Source: Isoperla grammatica (taxonomy: Eukaryota > Arthropoda > Insecta > Plecoptera > Perlodidae). From it: a stretch of 64,000 nt of DNA. Below are positions 1 through 11,997 of this stretch, one piece after another. Within the stretch, counting starts at the first letter, position 1, and every line of letters begins with the position of its first letter. The translations under genes and the position numbers were made by a program. Below the pieces are notes generated by a model. It saw nothing but the letters and a program-made list of their open reading frames with translations. It had not been told where the DNA came from and made no database searches. The DNA lies in NCBI GenBank assembly GCA_945910005.1, contig OX246749.1:32032763-32096762 (forward strand), given 5' to 3'.

Positions 1-302
1 TTGGAAAGCGCCATACACGTGGCGGCCAACATGTGCCAGCACTGTGCCAGTACTGTACCAGCACTGTGCCAGAACTGTGCCAGTACTGTACCAGCCGTGT
101 GCCAGCACTGACCAGCACTGTGCCAGCACCGTACCAGCACCTTCTCACCTGCGTTGCTCGCACACTTGGAGAGCGCCATACACGTGGCGGCCAACATGTG
201 CCAGCACTGTGCCAGCACTGTACCAGCACTGTGCCAGAACTGTGCCAGTACTGTACCAGCCGTGTGCCAGCACTGACCAGCACTGTGCCAGCACCTTCTC
301 AC
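1..302 (-). repeat. Exon 10 donor-spanning tandem repeat, ~154-bp unit
   Basis: Two further copies of the exon 10 3' end (GGCCGCCACGTGTATGGCGC and CAAGTGTGCGAGCAACGCAG) lie downstream of the exon. The copy ending at 149 keeps the donor GTGAGAAGG. Between copies are 13-15-bp subrepeats of the type TGTGCCAGCACTG. Donor spacing is 154 bp, not a multiple of three. The array is cut by the window edge. Confidence 0.85.
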
Positions 303-474
303 CTGCGTTGCTCGCACACTTGGAAAGCGCCATACACGTGGCGGCCAACATCGGGCCGTAAGTTCCGTTCAACAGGTTTACCAGTTTGGGCAGTCCACCC
401 GCCATCTTGAGTAGGTAACAGTTCTCTGGGTTCTTGCAGAGCTCGGCTATACCGCCCGCGCTGTGTTCCAACAC
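303..474 (-). CDS. ODAD2: ARMC4 exon 10, armadillo repeat; last exon inside the window
   Basis: It starts after TTCGCCAG|GTGTTG and reads VLEHSAGGIAELCKNPENC, LLKMAGGLPKLVNLLNGTYG and AATCMALSKCASNAG, ending AACGCAG|GTGAGAAGG with one base left over. The human counterpart is GECCQERENR followed by GGIQPLVNLL. Both ends are duplicated: a partial copy of the 5' end lies at 624-655 and copies of the 3' end plus donor at about 149-200 and 1-40. About 200 C-terminal residues must lie beyond base 1. Confidence 0.88.
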
Positions 475-3400
475 CTGGCGAACACACACAAGACAGTCAA
501 CATAACAGTCAACATAACAGTCAACATAACATTCAACATAACAGTCAACATCTCAGAAAGCAGACTCACACACTTGGCCAGCACTGAGTCAGCACTGAAC
601 CAGCACTGGGCCAGTACTATACCGCCCGCGCTGAGTTCCAACACCTGGCGAACACACACACAACAGTCAACATAACACACAACAGTCAACATAACTTTCA
701 ACAGTCAACACAACAGTCAATATAACAGTCAACATAACGGTCAACGAAACAACTTACAAAACAGTCAAAAATAGTGAACAGAACAGTCAACTGAACAGTC
801 AACATTAAAGTTGAAAAAAAAATCAACATGGTGGTCAACATAACAGTCAACAACACAGTCAACGACAGTCAATATCTCAGCTAACAGAACAATCAACATA
901 ACAGTCAACATCACAGTCAACATTACTGTCAATATAACGGTAAACAACGGTCAACAGAACAGTCACCACAACAGTCAACATAACAGCCAGCATCACGGTC
1001 AACATAACGGTCAAAAAAACTGTCAACATTACGGTCAACATCACAGTCAACAAAACTATCATAACAGTCAACATAACGGACCGTCTGACACAGCTTTCAC
1101 GTGTAAGTGACGGGGGTGGAACGAGGGAGGCGTTGTAGTCACAATGTGTGGGGGGGTGTGATACGGGGAAGGGGGGAGGGATACACTCACCACCTCGTTG
1201 TCCACGGTGAGCAGGTACACGAAGATGTCCATGGTTCTCAGCTCGTCGAGTCGTCTAATGTTCTCCTCGTTGGTCGCCAACTTCCACACGGCCCCTGTGT
1301 CAATTCAATTATCTCAATTCAATCATCTCAATTCAATCATCTCAATTCGATCATCTCAATTCAATCTGTTTATTTACCATTATTTATTGACCACAAAATG
1401 AGCTCTCGCGCTCTTTAAAAGAACGCTTTAGTTATGTGCTCAAGGTTATTACATTTTTGAAGTTGGCTCCCTACACTTTCATTGGTCGGCCCCGCCGTGA
1501 CGTCACGCAGTGTTGCCGTGGTCGGGCTCGCGCCTCGTGCCGCGAACATTCGCAATGTTATTTACTGTGTTTAGTCACAAAAATCTCCAAAACGAGTTCG
1601 GTTACATCTACTTTTTAAAGCCTTGTTTTGATTAGTGTTTAATTGTCTACAATAAGATACACAATTCAATAACGTTTAATTACATGTTGGTCTACTGTAC
1701 CGTGTTTTGGGTCAACAGATGTAGGTTTTTCCAATCACCCAATGGGGAAGATAACGGAATTGCATAATCGTTAAGTCAAATAACTCAAAAAGTAGACCAG
1801 TGACCCCCAGTTTTGTTTTTAGATAATTAAAAAGCACACATACGATAGTGTATATTGTGAATTTCAGCAAAATATCAAGTTTCCATGCATCGACTTTAAG
1901 CCTCAACACAACGCGTCATGCTGTCACACGGAAATAACTCAAAACGTAGACCGGTAACCCCCATTTTTCTTTTTAGATTATTAAACCGCACACTTACGAT
2001 AGTGTATGTTGTAAATTTCAGCCAAATATCATGATAAGTGAAGTTTCTATGCATCGACTTTTAGCCTCAACACAACGCAAGAGTCATGCTGTCACACTGA
2101 GTAACAGGCAAACGGCAAATCCATTATTAATGACATAGATATCAATACAGTTCACATTTCACAACAAAGTCTAAGGGTCAACAAATGCATACACAGTCGT
2201 TCCTCACGTGCTCCTCTTCAACTCACTCAGTCTTTACTTTCCAAACCTCTCAATTATGCAAGTGAGTAGATCTCTGAGTGAGTAAACCTATTATACTATA
2301 GTCCCAACGAAAGTATTTCCATACCGATCTCAGGTCATTGTCTACTGCCCCTTTCAACCGCGCCAATTGAAAGGAAATCAACAGATATACCTGGCGTTCT
2401 TTCACACACATTCGTAAATGCATCATGGTTCGGCTTAGTCGAGTGCACAGGCGGTTTGGCCACGCCCACCGTTACAGGTAACCAACGTAAGGTATTAAAT
2501 TATCTCCAATGGACCTGTTTAGATTAGATGGTAGGAATTACCGAAGTTTGTCACCCTAGACTCGGCTGTGTCGTAAGCATCAGAATACTTTCGTTGGGGC
2601 AACTATACAACTGCTCTGGTTGAGGTGCGTTAAAACTTAAAATGGTATCAAAATGGTTTTAAGTATTAATTGTTAATTCAGTCCATAAACAGATATCCGC
2701 CAGTATACCTGGGTCGAAACAATAGCACATACATGCACACAGTAACTCCCAGTGAATAACCTACACGGTAACACACACAGTAACACACAGTAATACACCG
2801 TAACACACAGTGGCGTATCCAGGAATTGGGAAAGGGGGGGGTTTCAACTTTCAACCCATATTATAGAGAGTGGAGCCGAAACATAATTGGGGTTCCGGGG
2901 GGCTTGCCCCCCGAAAAAATTCTCGTCAAGGTCATTTTAGTGCAAATCTGTGCATTTTACGGCGGCCAACTGAAAAAAGATTACTCAGTTTCTGGCAACA
3001 CATTTTTTCCTTAAAAAAAGATAAAACTATAATAATTATAGATCGATGTGTGTATTTTTAACAAAAAAAATGTCATAAATACTGTCTATTCAAATGTAAA
3101 CGGTTATTTTCCATGTTTCCTTTGCAAAAGGGGGGGGGGTTGTCCTCCGTTTCCCCCCATGTATACGCCACTGGTAACACACAGTGACACACAGTAATAC
3201 CTGTCACGGCCTCCATGAGTTTCATGTCCTCCATGGCGGTCTTATCGTGACAGAGCTTCAACAGGTGATCCAGTCCACCCGCCTCCCGGACCATCCGACA
3301 TACTTCGTCCGAGTTGGCCGCCTAGAACACGCAATCATTGTTGTTATTTCATTTAAAAGAAATTGTGTTTCGTTAATATTAATTAATTACTTATAATAAT

Positions 3401-3609
3401 AATAGCCAAAAAATAATTATAATAACAAAAAATAATATAAGTAGCCTAATATATATATATCTTGACCCCGTTTCCAACATTACTTTATCGGGTAGGGGGG
3501 GAGTAGCAGAGTACTCCATGTCTTGGGCTAAAAGTAAAAGTAAAAGTAATAATAAAAATAATAATAACAATAATAACAAATATAAAAAATAGTAATAATA
3601 ATAAAAATA

Positions 3610-3640
<31 letters not shown>

Positions 3641-3710
3641 AAATAATATAACAATAAAAAAATAATAATAATAATTATATATTAATAAACAAAAAAATAA
3701 TAATAATTAA

Positions 3711-3789
<79 letters not shown>

Positions 3790-3809
3790 GTAAAAATGAT
3801 TAAAAAAAA

Positions 3810-3879
<70 letters not shown>

Positions 3880-3917
3880 GTAAAAATAATAATAAAAATA
3901 ATAATAATAAAAATAAA

Positions 3918-3984
<67 letters not shown>

Positions 3985-6900
3985 TAATAACAGCAATTGT
4001 AATAATAATAATAATAATAATGATTAGCTAAATGTAGATATAATGCTAGAAAATGGCGAGCGATGACGTCATGCACGTGCGTCACCACTACTGACCATGA
4101 ACAGAATCTGTGCCGTGTGCTTCACCATGTTGCGATCCTTCTCCTTCAGGTAGCCGCACAGGTCTTCTACTACGTCAGAAGTCTCGATGGCGACTTGGAA
4201 CTTTTTCTGAAACACGAGATCGACACGGTCGCCGGTAAAACAGTTCACATCCAACTATCCACAATGTTAAATAAATAAAAAATAAATTCACATTCAGAGC
4301 CTACCCACTCAGTAAAATCGTAGACGCCAATTTAGGTGCAAGGCGGGATATGCCGCTCTCCACTGAGGCAGAATAAGTGGAGTCCGGCGGGTAGACACCC
4401 CTCATATTATCCACCTGCGCGCTACAGGTTTGCCACGTTTCTACATTCAGTGCAGTATCGGTCATCTCGATCGGCTCCCGGCGTATGGTCAGTCATCGTT
4501 GTATAGATTTTGCAACGCAGGAAAGGTCTGTGGTACTCAATTGAAGTTTACGGTTGATTAGTTTTCTGAGGAGTTAACGCGCGTGTAAGTGCTGCTCTTT
4601 GGTAAAATTAGTATCCTTTGAAGATTAGATCTTGCCCTCAAAATGAAGTCTCCGTCTTTAACTAAACTGATTTTCAGTGGAAGACTTTAATTTAAAGCGA
4701 CTAAACCAACCCTGTAGGCTTCGAACACCATCGACGAGTGAGCGATAACCATGTTAACAATCACATCCTTCAGTAATCCCTCTATAATTGATTCGCTGTT
4801 AATTCAAGTGTATTTTTTTAATTCAGAGTACCGATACAGTCCCTGCATAAAATTTAGATAGTATAAAACGTTCAAGTTTTGTAATTTAAAAAATATTTAA
4901 ATTAAATTAAATTCAAAATAGTTCCATAGAATTGCAATTACTGTATTCGAATGGGAAAACGATTCAGTTAAACAAATAATTATCAATGTGGGTTATGTGG
5001 GTATAAGTTTGGGCTTGAATAAAAAAATAAAATAAATTCACATTTAGAGTCTACCCACTCAGTAACGAAACTGATTTGCAGTGGAAGACTTTAATTTAAA
5101 GCGTCTAAACCAACCCTGTAGACTCCGAACACCATCGACGAGTGAGCGATAACCAATCAAAGATCCAGTGTTGAATTCAGAGTTCAACAAACCACTTGAT
5201 GCCCAGTTGAATTTGAGGCGGACTTTAGATAATCCTGGCCCTTCTCTGCTTTTTTCTGCTCGTTTCAGCTCTCTTGTCACATACTTTTGTGACACACAGA
5301 AAATGTATTTACTTATTAAGCCTTCAAAGCAATATTTCCGTGCCATTTCAAAATTAAGTAATATATATATATAGCTTGTAGCCAATTCATTCCCGGGGGG
5401 GGGGGGGGCGAATGACAATTCCCGAGGGGGCTTCGCCCCCCGGGATCATAGCTGAATTCAACACTGCAAAGATCTATATTTCAAATACGAAATATATGAG
5501 TCAGTGATTGGACAGTGCAAACACCCGTGAACAAATGTCATAATCAACAAGGCTAATTCAGAACAACTTTGAATTTATTGAGTGCTTCGTAGCTAGGACG
5601 GCTCCAAAGTCACCGTTTACTTATATCTAAGACAAGTGACGGAACTGAATCCACATTAGAAGTTAGAAAACTTCTGCCTGAAGCGGGATTTGAACCCGGA
5701 ACCTTCTGCATTGGAAGTAGGGATGCTAACCACTGGACCAACGAGACAACTATCCCTACCGCCTTGCCCCCCGTACCTCGTTGGAGCACTCGGAAGCGCC
5801 CCCAGCACGGGTATGACGACGTCGTAGTGCACCCCCCCCCCACCCCCCTAGACAACCCACCCCCTCGCACCTCGTTGGAGCACTCGGAAAGCGCCCCCAA
5901 CACGGGTATGACGACGTCGTAGTGCACCCCCCCCCCACCCCCCTAGACAACCCACCCCCTCGCACCTCGTTGGAGCACTCGGAAAGCGCCCCCAACACGG
6001 GTATGACGACGTCGTAGTGCACCCCCCCCCCACCCCCCTAGACAACCCACCCCCTCGCACCTCGTTGGAGCACTCGGAAAGCGCCCCCAACACGGGTATG
6101 ACGACGTCGTAGTGCACCCCCCCCCACCCCCCTAGACAACCCACCCCCTCGCACCTCGTTGGAGCACTCGGAGAGCGCCCCCAACACGGGTATGACGACG
6201 TCGTAGTGCACCCCCCACCCCCTAGACAACCCACCCCCCACCCCCCTAGACAACCCACCCCCTCGCACCTCGTTGGAGCACTCGGAAAGCGCCCCCAACA
6301 CGGGTATGACGACGTCGTAGTGCACCCCCCCCCCACCCCCCTAGACAACCCACCCCCTCGCACCTCGTTGGAGCACTCGGAAAGCGCCCCCAACACGGGT
6401 ATGACGACGTCGTAGTGCACCCCCCCCCCCCACCGTCCTAGACAACCCACCCCCTCGCACCTCGTTGGAGCACTCGGAAAGCGCCCCCAACACGGGTATG
6501 ACGACGTCGTAGTGCACCCCCCCCCCCACCCCCCTAGACAACCCACCCCCTCGCACCTTGTTGGAGCACTCGGAGAGCGCGCCCAACACGGGTATGACGA
6601 CGTCGTAGTGCGACCCCCCCACCCCCCTAGACAACCACCCCCCACCCCCCTAGACAACCCACCCCCTCGCACCTCGTTGGAGCACTCGGAGAGCGCCCCC
6701 AACACGGGTATGACGACGTCGTAGTGCACCCCCCACCCCCTAGACAACCCACCCCCCACCCCCCTAGACAACCCACCCCCTCGCACCTCGTTGGAGCACT
6801 CGGAGAGCGCCCCCAACACGGGTATGACGACGTCGTAGTGCACCCCCCACCCCCTAGACAACCCACCCCCTCGCACCTCGTTGGAGCACTCGGAGAGCGC

Positions 6901-9900
6901 GCCCAACACGGGTATGACGACGTCGTAGTGCACAGACTGTAGACCGCGGACCATCTGCTCGACGAAGCCGTAACGACGAAAGTACTCTCGGTTCTTCTTG
7001 GACATCGACAGCGACCACGCCGCGTGGGCGGCCGCTACGAACGAGTCGATCTCCTCGTTCTGAGCTTCCGTCTGCTCCTCGCGGACACATTCCAGCGCCT
7101 CCTGGCTCACGTCCATCAGGTCCACCTGGCGGAAGTACAATTAACTGTAGGCGGTGATTATCTGGTACAGTTAACTGTAGGCGGTGATTATCTGGTACAA
7201 TTAACTGTAGGCGGTAATTATCTGGTACAATTAACTGTAGGCGGTGATAATCTGGAACAATTAACTGTAGGCGGTGATTATCTGGTACAATTAACTGTAG
7301 GTGGTAATTACCTGGTACAATTAACTGTAGGCGGTGATTATCTAGAACAATTTACTGTAGTTGGTATTTATCTGGTACAATTAACTGTAGGCGGTAATTA
7401 TCTGGTACAATTAACTGTAGGCGGTGATTATCTGGAACAATTAACTGTAGGCGGTGATTTTCTGGTACAATTAACTGTAGGTGGTAATTACCTGGTACAA
7501 TTAACTGTAGGCGGTGATTATCTAGAACAATTTACTGTAGTTGGTATTTATCTGGTACAATTAACTGTAGGCGGTAATTATCTGGTACAATTAACTGTAG
7601 GCGGTGATTATCTGGTACAGTTAACTGTAGGTGGTGATTATCTGGTACAATTAACTGTGTGCGGTGATTATGTGGGACAATTAACTGTAAGCGGTAATAA
7701 TCTGGTACAATTTACTGTAGGCGGTAATTATCTGGTACAATTAACTGAAGGCGGTAACTATCTGGTACAATTAACTGTAGGCGGTGATTATCTGATACAA
7801 TTAACTGTAGGTGGTGATTATCTGGTACAATTACCTGTAGGCGGTAGAAGAGAAGAAGAAGAAGAGGTTTCCTTCCTATCCACCCACATGTCTAATAGTA
7901 TTGGCCGAGTTAGATTTACAAAATCCGACGAGTTCTGGAAAGCGACTCACCAGTTTCGGTATCCCGCCCGTCTTCCTGAAGAACCTCCGCGCGTGTCTGA
8001 CCTTGCCTATCTTGGCCATGGTGTGCGCGGCAAGGATGCGCAGATCGCGCGCCTGCCCAGACAGCAGCGTCACCAGCACGGGCACGATCCCAAGGTCGAT
8101 GAGGTCGCGACGCGCGTGCGCGTTCACCGCGATCTCGTTCAGCACCTTCAGCGCGCCAGACTGGAACACATCGGCAGAGTTCGGGTGAGAGCGAGAAAGA
8201 GAGAGTCTCGGACCCAAAGGTCGTGCAACACTTTCAGATGTCGAGACTAAAACACAAGTTTCGTGACCGCTTTTTTTGTTCTTTTGTTTGTTACTATTTT
8301 ACATTTATTATTTCTTCAACTTTTCCCCCTCCTTCTCACCATGTAGTTGTGGTAGTCGACCTCCAGTCCTCTCCCCTTCAACTCCTTCTCCCCCTTACCC
8401 CCTCACCTGGTAGTGGTACTCGTCCTCCAGTCCCCTTCCCCTCAACTTCCTCAACCCCCTCACCCCCTTCACCATTCAGTTGAAATACTCCACCTCGAGG
8501 AGGTTGACGAGCACCTCCAGTCCCCTTCCCCTCAACCCCCTTACTGCCCCTCACTGCCCCCCTCACCTTGCAGTTGTGGTACTCCACCTCCAGCAGATTG
8601 ACGAGCACCTCGAGTCCGCCCCCGACGTCCATGATCGCCCACTGGTTGATCTCCTGCGTGAGATCGTTCTCCTTGAGGAGGCCCAGGGCGGCACCGGTCG
8701 CCGTCTGGTCGCCGGCCTAGAGCACACGACATAACAGAACGCTCTGAGTCCTTTACCTCGTATCAACCCATGTGCAACTGACCTCGCAATGATATTCAAC
8801 AGCTATAGTAGGCTAGATGCGAAGCCTAGCAACCACAAGCGTGTCAATTAGAAGCCATCTTGAATTGGGCAAATAACACAGGCGGGAATGGGAGTCTCTA
8901 GCTCGACTTTCTGCCACTAGCAGCGCTAGCAGTACTGAAAGGTCCAAGTTAGCATGTAAACTGCCTAATTCAAAATGGCTTCAAATTGCTACGCTCGCTA
9001 CTGAGTGAAAGGTTGGGGAACTGGTGATCTACCATTGTGACCACGTCACTCGGTATCTACTTGAAATGAGGTCACACCAAATTTCATTTACAAAAATACA
9101 CGTCATGCCTAACCATATTTTACCTTGATCAGTTTTTTTTGTTGATAACAGTTGGCACGCATACTACACAGAAAATTAATATTGGTATCTTATGCCATGT
9201 GACCACAAAGAAATATTTCAATAAGCCACCTTGTGTTGCCACTACTCTGCCAGACGTAACTTGATGTACTTGATGAGCTTCTGTATGTGCCAGTACTCGG
9301 CCAGTACTCTCCCAGACGTACCTTGATGTATTTGATGAGTTTCTGTATGTGCCAGTACTCTGCCAGACGTACCTTGATGTATTTGATGAGCTTCTGTATG
9401 TGCCAGTACTCTGCCAGACGTACCTTGATGTATTTGATGAGCTTCTATATGTGCCAGTACTCTGCTAGTACTCTGCCAGTACTCTGCCAGCACTCTGCCA
9501 GCACTCTGCCAGACGTACCTTGATGTATTTGATGAGCTTCTGTATGTGCCAGTACTCTGCTAGTACTCTGCCAGCACTCTGCCAGCACTCTGCCAGACGT
9601 ACCTTGATGTATTTGATGAGCTTCTGTATGTGCCAGTACTCTGCTAGTACTCTGCCAGCACTCTGCCAGTACTCTGCCAGACGTACCTTGATGTACTTGA
9701 TGAGCTTCTGTATGTGCCAGTACTCTGCTAGTACTCTGCCAGCACTCTGCCAGTACTCTGCCAGACGTACCTTGATGTACTTGATGAGCTTCTGTATGTG
9801 CCAGTACTCTGCCGGAATGTTTCCCCGTTGGAACTCGAATCTCATGTCCTCCTCTTCCGAGGACGACTCGTCGGCGTCCGAACTGTCGCTGCCTTCCTTG

Positions 9901-11957
9901 GGTTCGATGACATACACAACCTGGTGACAGTGATGGTCATCGAGGAGGTTAGTAAGTAAAGGGTTATTGCAAGGTGGCTTAGCCACCCCTTCCTCCTAAT
10001 CATTCATGAATCATCAGGTTAATTTCACTAGGCCTATGCCCTACACTACACTGGCCTTAAAAATAAATAAAAAATAAATTTGTGTTTATAGAGTCTACCC
10101 ACTCGGTAACAATACTGGTTTTCAGTGGGGCAGGCCTACTCAAATTCAAAGCGACTAAACCAACCCTGTAGACTCCAAACACCGTCGACGAGTGAGCGAT
10201 AGCCAATCAAAGATCTATATTTCAAATACGAAACATACGAATCAGTGATTGGACAGTGCGAACACCTGCGGACAAATGCCAGAATCAACAAAACAAGGTC
10301 GATTCAGAACCACTTTGAATTTATTGAGTGCTTCGTTGCTAGGACGGCTCCAAAGTCACCGTTTACTTATTCCTAAGACAAGAAGTAATGGAACTGAATC
10401 CTTAATAGAAGTTAAAAAACTTCTGCCTGAACGGGGTTTTGAACCCTGGACCTCTAAAATAGCCGTTGTGACGTCACGTGGACACTACTGACCTTGGGTC
10501 CCGTGATCGGTTTATCGTCCGACTCGTTCGAGCTGTTACTCCCCGCGTCGGCCACCAACGGTTTGTCGGGCAAGTTAGGACTCGTTTCGCTTTCATCGCT
10601 GCCTCCAGATTCGTCACTCTTGCTGCCACCAGAGTTGCTGCAAACACAGTCGGACATGTAGGTTGTCTACCCGTACCGACACACTTTCCCGCTCGCTGCC
10701 ACCAGAGTTGCTGTAAACACAGTCGGACATGTAGGTTGTCTACCCGTACCGACACACTTTCCCGCTCGCTGCCACCAGAGTTGCTGTGAACACAGTCGGA
10801 CATGTAGGTTGTCTACCCGTACCGACACACTTTCCCGCTCGCTGCCACCAGAGTTGCTGCAAACACAGTCGGACATGTAGGTTGTCTACCCGTACCGACA
10901 CACTTTCCCGCTCGCTGCCACCAGAGTTGCTGCAAACACAGTCGGACATGTAGGTTGTCTACCCGTACCGACATACTTTCGCGCTCGCTGCCACCAGAGT
11001 TGCTGTGAACACAGTCGGACATGTAGGTTGTCTACCTGTACCGACACACTTTCCCGCTCGCTGCCACCAGAGTTGCTGTGAACACAGTCGGACATGTAGG
11101 TTGTCTACCTGTACCGACACACTTTCCCGCTCGCTGCCACCAGAGTTGCAGCAAGCACAGTCGGACATGTAGGTTGTCTACCTGTAGCGCCACACTTTCC
11201 CGCTCGCTGCCACCAGAGTTGCTGTGAACACAGTCGGACATGTAGGTTGTCTACCTGTAGCGCCACACTTTCCCGCTCGCTGCCACCAGAGTTGCTGTGA
11301 ACACAGTCGGACATGTAGGTTGTCTACCTGTACCGACACACTTTCCCGCTCGCTGCCACCAGAGTTGCTGCAAACACAGTCGGACATGTAGGTTGTCTAC
11401 CCGTACCGACACACTTTCCTGCTCGCTGCCACCAGAGTTGCTGTGAACACAGTCGGACATGTAGCTTGTCTACCCGTACCGACACACTTGACTACTCGCT
11501 GCCACTAGAGTTGCTGCAAAGTTAGTTATCTAGTGTTAAACGACGTATTCGACGGATAAATCATATAATATGACGTTTTCGTAATCAGATCCATTACAAA
11601 TCGCGGCCACGGGGGTCGTCATAAGAGGAGTCCCCCCAAGGGAGGGCAGGACCAAGTGGGAGGAAAGGGACATGGAATCCTTTTGTCTTCTCTTACGACT
11701 GGCAGAGTCACTGGGCCAAATTCTGCTACTCTGACCTGAAATGGGATCTGCTTTTGGGTGAGAAATAGGCCTACATATTTGTACTAAAGAAAGGCCCAGC
11801 TGCAGAAAAGAGGAAGGAAGGAAGGAAAGAAGGAAGAAAGAAAGAAAGAAGGGAAGAAGGAAAGAAGGAGAGAAGGAAAGAAGGAAAGAAGGAGAGAAGG
11901 GAATAAGGAAAGAAAGAAAGAGAGAAAGAATGAAAGAAGGAAAGAAGGAAAGAAGGA

Positions 11958-11997
<40 letters not shown>

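Noticed and set aside
3675..4088. Open frames of poly-Tyr, poly-Ile and poly-Leu, also at 57206-57663
   Set aside because: Translations of TAA/TTA microsatellites.
5848..7140. 430-codon open frame on the minus strand
   Set aside because: Only its first part is ARMC4 exon 6; the remainder reads through GC-rich copies of the exon end, donor and intron, with frame changes caused by poly-C length.
7024..8250. 408-codon plus-strand frame rich in QLTVGGDYLV repeats
   Set aside because: It is the antisense of exons 5 and 6 plus the 30-bp minisatellite, which happens to have a period divisible by three.
10638..11520. CRISPR-like regular repeats of 73 bp, and the 30-bp array at 7138-7849
   Set aside because: Units are contiguous tandem copies without unique spacers, in an animal gene; they are minisatellites.
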